Origin: 34-65-8 sp963529855 | GTDB lineage: Bacteria; Pseudomonadota; Alphaproteobacteria; Sphingomonadales; Sphingomonadaceae | Reading direction: 5' to 3' | Assembly: GCA_963529855.1 (NCBI GenBank) | Contig: CAURZK010000004.1 | Location: 248,001-312,000, forward strand | Length of the DNA stretch: 64,000 bases | Shown: positions 9,508 through 17,909 of the stretch, piece by piece | How positions within the stretch are numbered: the first letter of the stretch is position 1 | Layout of the letters: the number at the start of each line of letters is the position of its first letter | Made by a program: the position numbers and the translations under genes | The notes under the pieces: generated by a model | What the model was told of the DNA's origin: nothing | Seen by the model: the letters and a program-made list of their open reading frames with translations, nothing else | Databases searched by the model: none

Positions 9508-10857
9508 TCAGCCAGCCCGCTGGGCCAGCCATTCCTCCAGCCACTTGATCGAATAGTCGCCGCTCAGCACGTCGGGCTGACGCAGCAATTCCTGGTGAAG
9601 CGGGATTGAGGTCTTCACGCCGTCGATCGCCATTTCCTCCAGCGCGCGGCGCAGGCGCATGATGCACCCCTCGCGCGTGCGGCCATAGACGATCAGCTTG
9701 GCGATCATGCTGTCGTAATAGGGCGGGATCGAATAGCCGGCGTAAAGACCGGAATCGACGCGTACATGCATCCCGCCTGCCGCGTGATAGGCAGTAACCT
9801 TGCCGGGGCTGGGGGCGAAGGTCCACGGATCTTCGGCATTGATGCGGCATTCGATCGCGTGGCCGGTGAACCGGATTTCGTCCTGGGTTACCGACAGCGG
9901 CTTGCCATCGGCAATGCGGATCTGCTCGCGCACCAGGTCAAGGCCGGTGATCGCTTCAGTCACGGGATGTTCGACCTGAAGCCGGGTGTTCATTTCGATG
10001 AAATAGAACTCGCCGTTTTCCCACAGGAATTCGATCGTCCCCGCACCGCGATATCCCATGTCGGCCATCGCCTGCGCGCAGATCATGCCCATCCGATCAC
10101 GCTCAGCCGGGGTCAGGACGGGGGAGGGCGCTTCTTCCAGAACTTTCTGGTGGCGGCGCTGGAGCGAACAGTCGCGTTCGCCCAGGTGGACGGCATTGCC
10201 GTTTCCATCGCCGAAAATCTGGAATTCGATGTGGCGCGGATTGCCGAGGTATTTCTCGATATAGACAGTCGCATCGCCGAACGCGGCCTTTGCCTCGTTC
10301 CCGGCCTGCTGCATCAGGCTTTCCAGCTGATCCTCGCTGTTGCAGACCTTCATCCCGCGCCCGCCGCCGCCGCTGGCAGCCTTGATGATGACGGGATAGC
10401 CGATCTCTGCCGCGATCCGGCGCGCTTCTTGGGGATCGCTGACGGCGCCGTCGCTGCCCGGGACCAGCGGCAGGCCCAGCTTGCCTGCGGTGCGCTTGGC
10501 CTCGACCTTGTCGCCCATTGTGCGGATATGTTCAGGCTTGGGCCCGATCCAGGCAATGCCGTGCGCCTCGACGATTTCGGCGAACTGCGCATTCTCGCTC
10601 AGGAAGCCATAACCGGGGTGGATCGCGTCGGCATGGGCGATTTCGGCGGCGGCGATAATGGCCGCAACGTTGAGGTAGCTGTCGGCGGCCGGCGGCGGCC
10701 CGATGCACACCGCATGGTCGGCCAGCCGCACATGCATGGCGTCGGCATCGGCGGTGGAGTGCACCGCGACCGTCTCGATCCCCATCTCGTGCGCCGCGCG
10801 GTGGATGCGCAGCGCGATTTCGCCGCGATTGGCGATCAGAATGCGCGAAATAGCCAT
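9508..10857 (-). CDS. accC: acetyl-CoA carboxylase biotin carboxylase subunit
   Basis: A 449-residue enzyme that carboxylates the biotin of AccB using ATP and bicarbonate, the first half reaction of malonyl-CoA synthesis. The N-terminal Rossmann-like domain starts ISRILIANRGEIALRI. The ATP-grasp glycine loop KAASGGGGRGMK lies near residue 160, and the metal/biotin site EMNTRLQVEHPVTE near 290. The C-terminal barrel-sandwich region is complete. It lies five bases downstream of accB in an aroQ-accB-accC cluster. Confidence 0.98.
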   Translation of the reverse strand: MAISRILIANRGEIALRIHRAAHEMGIETVAVHSTADADAMHVRLADHAVCIGPPPAADSYLNVAAIIAAAEIAHADAIHPGYGFLSENAQFAEIVEAHGIAWIGPKPEHIRTMGDKVEAKRTAGKLGLPLVPGSDGAVSDPQEARRIAAEIGYPVIIKAASGGGGRGMKVCNSEDQLESLMQQAGNEAKAAFGDATVYIEKYLGNPRHIEFQIFGDGNGNAVHLGERDCSLQRRHQKVLEEAPSPVLTPAERDRMGMICAQAMADMGYRGAGTIEFLWENGEFYFIEMNTRLQVEHPVTEAITGLDLVREQIRIADGKPLSVTQDEIRFTGHAIECRINAEDPWTFAPSPGKVTAYHAAGGMHVRVDSGLYAGYSIPPYYDSMIAKLIVYGRTREGCIMRLRRALEEMAIDGVKTSIPLHQELLRQPDVLSGDYSIKWLEEWLAQRAG

Positions 10858-10862
10858 TGGAT

Positions 10863-11342
10863 CTAGCCGATGACGACCAGCGGCTGGTCGTATTCGACCG
10901 GCTGCGCGTTTTCGACCAGGATCGCCTTGATCGTGCCCGCCTTGTCGGCGGTGATCGGGTTCATCACCTTCATCGCCTCGACGATCAGCAGTGTGTCGCC
11001 CTGGGCCACGCTGTCACCGACCTTGACGAAGTTGTCCGCGCCCGGCTCCGGCGAAAGATAGGCAGTGCCCACCATTGGCGACTTGATGGCGTTGGCGTTA
11101 TCGGGGGCCGGCTCAACTGCCGGCGCCGCCGCAGGCGCGCTTGCCGCCGCTGGGGCCTGCGCGGCGTACATCGCCGGCGCCGCAGCCAAGCCGCCGCGCG
11201 CGACCCGGATTTTCCGCGTCCCGTCCTCGACCTCGATTTCGGTAAGCCCGGTTTCGCCGAGCAATTCAGCCAGTTCGCGCACCAGCGCGGTATCGACATT
11301 CATGCCGGACGTCCGCCCGGTCGCGCCCTCGGTATCGGCCAT
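10863..11342 (-). CDS. accB: acetyl-CoA carboxylase biotin carboxyl carrier protein
   Basis: A 159-residue protein. The N-terminal part (ALVRELAELLGETGLTEIEVEDG) is the BCCP helical lead, an Ala/Pro-rich linker spans about residues 55-85, and the C-terminal biotinyl domain carries EAMKVMN, whose Lys is biotinylated by BirA. It shuttles CO2 from AccC to the carboxyltransferase. A downstream in-frame ATG (MNVDTALV, at 11303) is an alternative start. It is followed directly by accC and preceded by aroQ 78 bases away. Confidence 0.97.
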   Translation of the reverse strand: MADTEGATGRTSGMNVDTALVRELAELLGETGLTEIEVEDGTRKIRVARGGLAAAPAMYAAQAPAAASAPAAAPAVEPAPDNANAIKSPMVGTAYLSPEPGADNFVKVGDSVAQGDTLLIVEAMKVMNPITADKAGTIKAILVENAQPVEYDQPLVVIG

Positions 11343-11420
11343 GATAGCCCCTTAATTTCTGTCAGGCGCCCGCCTATGCGCGGGCAGGGCGTTACTGGCA
11401 AGGGGGTGGGGCGGCTAAAG

Positions 11421-11855
11421 TTACAGTTCGGCGACGTGTTCGAGTGCAATGAGATAGCTCATCGCCCCGTGACCCTCGACCGTGTGGGCGGCGGCAAGTC
11501 CGACGTAGGAATGATGCCGAAATGCCTCTCGCGCCTTGGGATTGGACAGGTGCACCTCGATCACGGGTGTGGTGATCGCCTTGATCGCATCATGCAGCGC
11601 GACCGAGGTATGGGTGTAACCACCTGCATTGAGCAAGACAGCCCGGGCCCCTTCCGCCTGCGCTTCATGAAGCCAGTCGATCAGATGCCCTTCGTGGTTA
11701 GACTGCCGCAGGTCGATCTGCATCCCGAGTTCGCGCGCGCGATCTTCCAGCATCCCGGCAATGTCGTCGAGCGTGTCGGTCCCGTAAATCTCCGGCTCGC
11801 GCAAGCCGAGCAGATTGAGGTTGGGGCCGTTGAGGACGTAAACGAGATCGGACAT
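11421..11855 (-). CDS. aroQ: type II 3-dehydroquinate dehydratase
   Basis: A 144-residue enzyme of the shikimate pathway that converts 3-dehydroquinate to 3-dehydroshikimate. Family motifs are clear: VLNGPNLNLLGLREPEIYG at the N-terminus (catalytic Tyr and Arg), QSNHEGHLIDWLHEA, LNAGGYTHTS, and EVHLSNPKAREAFRHHS. The start ATG 11855 gives the usual short N-terminus; the upstream frame extension is not family-like. It is the first gene of the aroQ-accB-accC set, an order common in alphaproteobacteria. Confidence 0.97.
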   Translation of the reverse strand: MSDLVYVLNGPNLNLLGLREPEIYGTDTLDDIAGMLEDRARELGMQIDLRQSNHEGHLIDWLHEAQAEGARAVLLNAGGYTHTSVALHDAIKAITTPVIEVHLSNPKAREAFRHHSYVGLAAAHTVEGHGAMSYLIALEHVAEL

Positions 11856-11880
11856 CGGGCAGGCATAGCCGCGGGGGTCG

Positions 11881-12294
11881 CTAGCTGTCGACGCCCTTGA
11901 TCTTCCCCCACTGACGAGCCGCAGTGTAGCCGAGGTAACCTGTGCCGAACAGGGCATAGAGTTCCTCCGGCAGCGCCCGCAGATAGGCGGTTATCCCGGC
12001 GCTGATCGCTTGGGCCGTGGCAACGTTGAAGGCGGAAATCAGCCCCATAGGCAGCGCGAACAGCACCAGCGCGTACATAACATAGAGGAAGCTGGGCCGC
12101 GCGCGGCTGGTCCAGGGGTCGGGCGAGTTTGCCTCCGCCACAATGGCCGACAGGCGCGCCTCGATCTGCTTCAGTTCGTGCGTGCCTTCGAGCTCGAGCA
12201 AGGCGAGCTTGGCCCGGGCACGGGCTTCCTTGTCGGGTACGATCTTGTCGATGATCGAGGCGATCGGGCCAATAAGCGATTCAATGAAGGACAT
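11881..12294 (-). CDS. GTA-type holin (three transmembrane segments)
   Basis: A 137-residue membrane protein that resembles the family named holin of 3TMs for gene-transfer release. The N-terminal part is a charged helix (DKEARARAKLALLELEGTHELKQIEARL), then SPDPWTSRARPSFLYVMYALVLF begins the first hydrophobic segment around residue 67, followed by two further hydrophobic stretches. In Rhodobacter-type gene transfer agents the holin releases particles by permeabilising the inner membrane. No capsid, portal or endolysin gene is nearby. ATG 12294 has GGAG six bases upstream. It lies 25 bases before aroQ on the same strand. Confidence 0.82.
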   Translation of the reverse strand: MSFIESLIGPIASIIDKIVPDKEARARAKLALLELEGTHELKQIEARLSAIVAEANSPDPWTSRARPSFLYVMYALVLFALPMGLISAFNVATAQAISAGITAYLRALPEELYALFGTGYLGYTAARQWGKIKGVDS

Positions 12295-12456
12295 GGCGCG
12301 GCTCCAGTACGGGGACGCGCACACAGGTAACCAGACTGGTTCGTGTAGGAAAACGATTTTGCCGAACGGCTTTAGTTCTCAGCGGCAAACCCGTCGGATC
12401 GACAGGCTCACCCGTTCCTCGGCAAAGTGAACCGCGCAGAAATATCCCCTGTTGAC

Positions 12457-12473
12457 GTGTGACAGTATAACAT
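12457..12473. promoter_or_regulatory. candidate Zur operator upstream of TonB receptor
   Basis: The 17-mer GTGTGACAGTATAACAT, reverse complement ATGTTATACTGTCACAC, lies 28 bases before the TonB receptor start. It matches the generic Zur pattern ATGTTATAATATAACAT at about 13 of 17 positions by eye and shares 11 of 17 positions with the motif at 4697-4713. TTGACG directly upstream (12452-12457) could be a -35 element, which would place the motif over the promoter and suit repression. Confidence 0.5.
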
Positions 12474-12500
12474 TACTGGGCCACCGCACGGAGGGTTTCA

Positions 12501-14615
12501 ATGAAGTATGCTGCAGCGTTGATCGGTCTGAGTGTCGGGGGGCCGCTGGTTGCTCAGGATGTTGCTGGACTGGGCCAGGATGATCGGCCTGCAAGCGATG
12601 ACGAGATCCTCGTGCTCGGCACGCGCGAACAGGGTTACCGCGCAACCGTGGCGCCGCAAACCAACAAATCCACCACTCCGATCAAAGAGACGCCGTTCTC
12701 GGTACAGGTCGTCACGCGCGAACTGATCCGGGACCGGGGGATCACGACGGTGGGAGAGGCGCTGCGCTATGTGCCTGGATTCAGCCCGCAAGTGGGGTTC
12801 GGGGCGACGAACGATCGGTTCTACATTCGTGGCTTCATCACGCCGTACAACCTGAAGAACGGGTTGCGACGGTCGGCATATGCTCCTGACGAGCAGCTCC
12901 AGAACGTGGAGCAGGTCGAGGTACTCAAGGGGCCGGCGTCGGCTCTGTACGGTCGGTTCGAACCAGGCGGGGTCGTCAATTTCATCACCAAGAAGCCGCT
13001 GGCCGATCCCTTTGCAGAGATCGGCGTGCAATATGGCTCGTTTGACCAGTTGCGGCTGACTGCCGACGTTTCGACACCCATTTCCGATACCATCGGTTTT
13101 CGTATCAATCTGAGTTACGACAACCGCGAGGGGTTCCGCGACTTTACCTTCACGCGCGACCGTTTCGTGGCGCCCGTCCTGGAATGGAGGCCTTCGGACG
13201 CCACGACGGTGACTCTGGAAGGCGAGTATGCCCGCAAGCGGGGCTATTTCGATCGCGGCTTTGCCAATGACCCGATCTTCTTGCTGGCTCCGCCAGAGCG
13301 CCAGTTCGGTGAACCTGATGCGCGTTACGTCAACGAAGGCGGGGTCGGCAGCCTGTTCGTCGACCAGCGCATTTCCGACAATGTCTCGGCGCGCCTCGCG
13401 GTCGGCCATTCGGACTTTACCAAAGACTCGTATTATTATGCCTTCGGCTTTCCCCCGGTCAGTCGGGCCGATCCCGCTCGGCCCCAGGTCAATCGCCGCC
13501 CCAGCCTTGCCTACGATCGCCAGCAGGACTTTACGGCGCAGGGCGAGATTTACGCCAGTTTTGCCACCGGGCCGGTGGAGCATAAAGCCCTGGTGGGGGT
13601 CGAATATGGTCATGATCGCTGGCGTTTCGAAGTGCGCAACCCGCCCTTCGGGGTCAATATACCGATCGATTTCTTCAATCCGGTCTATGGCCAGCGCGCC
13701 ACGCCGAACGTGCTGGTTGCCGATGGCACATGGGATAGCGATTCCACCGCGGTCTATGCGCAGGACGAGCTGAAGCTTGGCGCGTTTCGCCTGCTTGCGG
13801 GCGGACGGTACGATTGGAACGTTCTTTCCAATCGGGACTTCCTCGCCGACATGGGTGAGGAGGAAACGCGGCGGGGTGCCTTCAGTCCGCGGGTCGGCCT
13901 GACCTGGACACCCAGCCCGGCCGTGTCGGTGTATGGCAGCTGGGCGCGTTCGTTTCGCGCCCAGGTCGACGTGGGCCGGTTGCGCGGCGGTGAATTGCCC
14001 AGGCCCCTGATTGGGGAGAGCTGGGAGGCCGGGATCAAGGCGAGCCTGCTGAACGACCGCGTCACACCTACGCTGGCGATCTTCGATATCACGCGCCGCA
14101 ATGTCGCCGTGTCGGATCCCGAGGATTTCGATCTGGTCATCCAGATCGGGCGCTCACGCTCCCGCGGGGTCGAATTCGAACTTCCCGCGCGCATCAGCCC
14201 CAGGTGGCGGATGATTGCGAACTACACCTACCTTGATGCCGAGGTGCTGGAAGACAGCTTCGTGGAAGCTGGCAAGCGGCTGGTCAACGCGCCCAGACAT
14301 TCGGCCAGCCTGTGGACGTCTTACGACCTGGCCGGCAGGCTCGAGGGGGCCAGCATCGGTTTCGGCGCGCAGCACATCGGCAGCCGCGCCGGGAATACCG
14401 ATAACTCGATCATCCTGCCCGCCTATACCCGCTTCGATGCCAACGTTTCCTATGAGTTCGACGCAGGGTTCGGGCCCCTGCGTGCGCAGCTCAACGTCCT
14501 CAATTTGTTCGATACCTTCTACTACGACAGCGGGGGCGCGTTCATCCCGATCTATCCCGGTGCGCCCAGAACAGTGAGCGCAAGCCTCGCCTATCGCTTC
14601 GGCTCGGCACGATGA
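12501..14615 (+). CDS. TonB-dependent siderophore-type outer-membrane receptor
   Basis: A 704-residue outer-membrane receptor. A signal peptide (about residues 1-18) precedes the plug domain (roughly 40-165: PFSVQVVTRELIRDRGITTVGEALRYVPGF, FYIRGF, VEVLKGPASALYGRFEPGGVVNFITKKP), which is typical of FhuA/FpvA-like siderophore receptors. A 22-strand barrel follows, ending ASLAYRFGSAR. It imports a metal chelate using TonB energy. It heads an operon with a binding protein, a FecCD permease and an ATPase. The upstream Zur-like motif suggests the ligand is a zinc chelate rather than a ferric siderophore (inference). GAGG precedes the ATG. Confidence 0.93.
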   Translation: MKYAAALIGLSVGGPLVAQDVAGLGQDDRPASDDEILVLGTREQGYRATVAPQTNKSTTPIKETPFSVQVVTRELIRDRGITTVGEALRYVPGFSPQVGFGATNDRFYIRGFITPYNLKNGLRRSAYAPDEQLQNVEQVEVLKGPASALYGRFEPGGVVNFITKKPLADPFAEIGVQYGSFDQLRLTADVSTPISDTIGFRINLSYDNREGFRDFTFTRDRFVAPVLEWRPSDATTVTLEGEYARKRGYFDRGFANDPIFLLAPPERQFGEPDARYVNEGGVGSLFVDQRISDNVSARLAVGHSDFTKDSYYYAFGFPPVSRADPARPQVNRRPSLAYDRQQDFTAQGEIYASFATGPVEHKALVGVEYGHDRWRFEVRNPPFGVNIPIDFFNPVYGQRATPNVLVADGTWDSDSTAVYAQDELKLGAFRLLAGGRYDWNVLSNRDFLADMGEEETRRGAFSPRVGLTWTPSPAVSVYGSWARSFRAQVDVGRLRGGELPRPLIGESWEAGIKASLLNDRVTPTLAIFDITRRNVAVSDPEDFDLVIQIGRSRSRGVEFELPARISPRWRMIANYTYLDAEVLEDSFVEAGKRLVNAPRHSASLWTSYDLAGRLEGASIGFGAQHIGSRAGNTDNSIILPAYTRFDANVSYEFDAGFGPLRAQLNVLNLFDTFYYDSGGAFIPIYPGAPRTVSASLAYRFGSAR

Positions 14616-14616
14616 C

Positions 14617-15867
14617 GTGCGCGGAAACTGCACGGCGCTGATGCGGGCCGTCCTGGGATTCCTGCTGCTTGCCGGATGCGCACCCGTTCAAATGGCGGCG
14701 GAGGCGCCCCGCAAGCATGTCAGCGTCGGGGCAGCGCCAGTCGCAAATCTGATGGACGATTGCGTCGCCGACTATCGCCCGGGAGCCGACTATTTTCCGC
14801 ACAAGGCCCGCTTCGAAGACTCAGCCCAGCCGGATGTCGAATACCATGGCAATTGGAAGCGCGTAACATTCACGCCCGCGATGGATACGCGCGAAGTGCT
14901 GACTTTCGTGCTGGTTCAGTGCGGCACTCCGGCACCACCCACCGGGCCGCGAGACACCGTTATCGAAGTGCCCGTGCGCAGCTTTGCGACTGCGAACGTA
15001 TCGATACTTGGAGCCACAGCCCTGCTTGGTGTCGACGACCGGCTGAGGGGTGTGCCGACAACAAATGTCACCGTGCCGGCAATTGCTCGCAGGATCGAAG
15101 CCGGGGAGGCGGCGCCGATTTACACGGCTGCTCATGGAAATGGCGAGCAGGCGGCGGCACTCGGGGTCGATCTGATTTTCACGTTCTATTCCGCATACCC
15201 CAGCGCCAACATGCACCCTTTACTGCGCCGGCTGGGGGTGAAATCTGCGCCGCAGTCGGACCATACGGAGCTGACGCCGCTGGGGCGCGCTGAATGGATC
15301 AAGTTCCTGTCGCTCTTTTTCAATCGGGAGGAGCGCGCGAATGCGATCTTCGCCGATCGCAAGGCGCAATATGATGCGCTGGCGGCTCTTGCTCGCGGCG
15401 TGGATAAACGGCCGCTGGTTCAGGCGGGGTATCCGGCAAGCCGCGACGAATGGTCGCAGGCGGGTGGACACAACCAGCTCTATCGACTGATCGAGGACGC
15501 GGGCGGACGTCATGCATGGCACGACGTGGAAAGTGCCGGCAGCCTCACTTACGTCCCGATGGAAAAGCTCTATGCGCGCGCCGCCGATGCCGAGGTCTGG
15601 ATCGGCAGCTTCATGCCTGGGGCGCCGGACATGGAGTCGCTGCGACGCGATCACCCGCGCCTGGCCTGGCTGAAGGCGGTCCGCAAAGGGCAAGTGTGGT
15701 GGTTCGATGCTGGCAAGGTGGGCCCCTTCGCCAACAGCTGGTCAGACCAGGGGATGACCGAACCGCAGGCCGCGCTGGCTGAAATGATCGCCATTCTCCA
15801 TCCAGATCTGCTTGCGCCGCCCAGCAGACCGAGATTCATCCGCCGAATTCCAGGGGGGCCGGCATGA
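14617..15867 (+). CDS. ABC transporter substrate-binding lipoprotein (metal-chelate/cobalamin type)
   Basis: A 416-residue periplasmic binding protein of the class III helical-backbone fold used with FecCD/BtuCD importers. The lipobox LLAGC near residue 20 predicts a lipoprotein. The segment DYFPHKARFEDSAQPDVEYHGNWK is characteristic of the family, and the C-terminal half contains EVWIGSFMPGAPDMESL. GTG 14617 begins one base after the receptor stop, giving coupling; ATG 14641 is an alternative with a shorter signal peptide. It overlaps the permease gene by four bases (ATGA). The ligand is unknown; P. aeruginosa has a zinc-responsive operon (PA2911-PA2914) with the same gene types. Confidence 0.88.
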   Translation: MRGNCTALMRAVLGFLLLAGCAPVQMAAEAPRKHVSVGAAPVANLMDDCVADYRPGADYFPHKARFEDSAQPDVEYHGNWKRVTFTPAMDTREVLTFVLVQCGTPAPPTGPRDTVIEVPVRSFATANVSILGATALLGVDDRLRGVPTTNVTVPAIARRIEAGEAAPIYTAAHGNGEQAAALGVDLIFTFYSAYPSANMHPLLRRLGVKSAPQSDHTELTPLGRAEWIKFLSLFFNREERANAIFADRKAQYDALAALARGVDKRPLVQAGYPASRDEWSQAGGHNQLYRLIEDAGGRHAWHDVESAGSLTYVPMEKLYARAADAEVWIGSFMPGAPDMESLRRDHPRLAWLKAVRKGQVWWFDAGKVGPFANSWSDQGMTEPQAALAEMIAILHPDLLAPPSRPRFIRRIPGGPA

Positions 15868-16898
15868 CCCGCGCTGTTCCGGTGATGACCGTGCTGGCCG
15901 TCGCGATCGTGCTGTTGTTCCTTGCAGAACTTACGATCGGCGTCGTGGACATACCGCTGTCGGCCACGTTTTCCAGCCTGACGGGGGGCACCGTCGATCA
16001 GGCGGGGTGGGCGCATATCATCCGCGACTTCCGTCTGCCACGCGCGACAGCGGCGTTGATCGGCGGCGCCAGCCTGGGCGCGTGCGGGCTGATGTTGCAG
16101 ACATTGTTCCGCAATCCGCTGGCCGACCCCTTCGTTCTCGGCATCGCCCACGGCGCACGCTTCGCGGTCGCACTTTTGGTCGTCGCGACGGGCCTGGCCG
16201 GTCCCGCCTTTGCCGAAAGTTTCGGTCTTGTCGGTGATGTCGGCCTGGCAGTTGCGGCGTCGGCAGGGACGATCGCCGTGATGGCAATACTGACGCTGCT
16301 GGCCCGCCGGGTCGACAATGTCACCTTGCTGCTGTCCGGACTCATGATCGGATATATCGCGGCAGGGCTGATCAGCCTGGTTCTCCACCTGATCGACGAG
16401 ACGCAGGCCTCTGCTTTCAGCGGTTGGGACGATGCAAGTTTTGCCGGTGCTACCTGGGCGCAGCTCACCATCCTGATCCCGGCCTGCGTCGGGGGCATGG
16501 CTCTTCTGTTCGCACTCGCCAAGCCGCTCAATGCACTGCTGCTCGGTGACACTTACGCACAGAGCCTCGGCGTACCCATTCGCACGCTGCGCTATGCCTG
16601 CTTCGGCGTCGTCGCACTGCTCGTGGGCACGGTCACGGCATTTTGCGGGGCAATCAACTTCCTTGGGCTGATCGCCGGGCACGTCGCACGCGGGTTGCTG
16701 CGCACTGAAGACCATCGGATACTTCTGCCGGCGGCGGCGCTGGCAGGCGGTGCCCTGGCGCTGGCGACCGATCTGATCACTCACCTGCCGTGGGCCCGGC
16801 ACTTGCTTCACCTCAATGCCGTCAACGGCCTGATCGGCGGGCCGATCGTCCTGTGGGTGCTGCTGCGCCGCCATGCGCGCTTCGGAGACGCGCGATGA
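15864..16898 (+). CDS. FecCD-family ABC transporter permease
   Basis: A 344-residue inner-membrane permease with about ten hydrophobic segments, the length and pattern of BtuC/FecD/FhuB-type proteins. Family motifs are RLPRATAALIGGASLGACGLMLQTLFRNPLADPFVLGIAHGA (about residues 57-98) and FCGAINFLGLIAGHVAR (about 255-272), where other members read FVGLIVPH. It forms the channel with the downstream ATPase. Start and stop overlap both neighbours by four bases (ATGA), so the operon is translationally coupled. Confidence 0.93.
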   Translation: MTRAVPVMTVLAVAIVLLFLAELTIGVVDIPLSATFSSLTGGTVDQAGWAHIIRDFRLPRATAALIGGASLGACGLMLQTLFRNPLADPFVLGIAHGARFAVALLVVATGLAGPAFAESFGLVGDVGLAVAASAGTIAVMAILTLLARRVDNVTLLLSGLMIGYIAAGLISLVLHLIDETQASAFSGWDDASFAGATWAQLTILIPACVGGMALLFALAKPLNALLLGDTYAQSLGVPIRTLRYACFGVVALLVGTVTAFCGAINFLGLIAGHVARGLLRTEDHRILLPAAALAGGALALATDLITHLPWARHLLHLNAVNGLIGGPIVLWVLLRRHARFGDAR

Positions 16899-17854
16899 CG
16901 CCAACGCTAGAGACACGGGATCTCGCGATCGGATATCCTGCCCGCACGGTGGCGCGCGGACTCGATCTTAAACTGCACCCGGGTGACGTGGTTGCCCTGA
17001 TCGGTCCGAACGGAACCGGCAAGACGACGCTTCTGCGCACGCTCGCCGGGCTGCTGCCGCCGCTGTCCGGAACGATCGATCTGTCAGGCGATCCGCTGCA
17101 TGAACTGACGACACGCGACCGGGCGCGGCGATTGGGCGTGGTCCTCACCGAGCGTCCCGAAACGGGTTATCTCACCGGATTCGACCTCGCCGCGGCGGGG
17201 CGCTATCCGCACACCGGCTGGCAGGGACGGCTGTCGCCGGAGGACACGCAAGCCGTAGAAGAAGCGCTGACTCTGGTCGGGGCCGCAGCATTTCGTGACC
17301 GACCGGTAGCAAGCCTTTCGGATGGAGAGCGGCAGCGAGTCATGGTTGCGCGCGCACTGGCGCAGGAACCCCGCTTGTTGCTGCTCGACGAGGTGACGTC
17401 CTTTCTCGATCTCCCGCGCCGCGTCGCGTTTTTCGCGCTGCTTGGACAGCTTGCCGGCGAGCGGGGATACGCGATCGTCATATCCACGCACGAGCTTGAG
17501 CTCGCCCTGCGCTGTGCCAATCGCCTGTGGCTGTATGACGGCCAGCGCTTGCTCGACGGCGCCCCGGAAGATCTGATCCTGTCGGGCGATTTTTCGCGCA
17601 TATTCGCCGCGGACGACGTCGTCTTCGACGAGGCAGCGGGACATTTCGAATTGCGGCGCCCGCCGGAACGGCACGTGTCGCTCTCAGGTTCCGGGCCGCG
17701 CGCGGGATGGACCCGGCGGGCGCTCGAACGTGTCGGCATCGGAATCGACGATGCCGCGCTGACGCATATCGAGGTTACCCCGGACGAGTGGCGCCTTGGC
17801 ACCGAAAGCGTGGGCACGATCGCGGAACTCCTCGACGTGCTGCACGCCCGATGA
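16895..17854 (+). CDS. ABC transporter ATP-binding protein (FepC/HmuV type)
   Basis: A 319-residue ATPase. Walker A is GPNGTGKTT (about residues 39-47), the signature reads LSDGE rather than LSGGQ, Walker B is LLLLDEVTSFLD where the usual DEPT proline is Val, and the H-loop is ISTHELELAL. About 60 residues beyond the ABC core (from RRPPERHVS) form an unusual C-terminal extension. It energises uptake through the FecCD permease. The start overlaps the permease stop by four bases. Confidence 0.93.
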   Translation: MTPTLETRDLAIGYPARTVARGLDLKLHPGDVVALIGPNGTGKTTLLRTLAGLLPPLSGTIDLSGDPLHELTTRDRARRLGVVLTERPETGYLTGFDLAAAGRYPHTGWQGRLSPEDTQAVEEALTLVGAAAFRDRPVASLSDGERQRVMVARALAQEPRLLLLDEVTSFLDLPRRVAFFALLGQLAGERGYAIVISTHELELALRCANRLWLYDGQRLLDGAPEDLILSGDFSRIFAADDVVFDEAAGHFELRRPPERHVSLSGSGPRAGWTRRALERVGIGIDDAALTHIEVTPDEWRLGTESVGTIAELLDVLHAR

Positions 17855-17909
17855 CGGCGGACCTGCTCCGGCTTGCAAACCCTCTGTCTGTACACCGGAG
17901 AAATACGTC

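Noticed and set aside
15651..16916. 421-codon minus-strand frame with many Cys/Gln/Arg residues
   Set aside because: Antisense of the FecCD permease and binding-protein genes.
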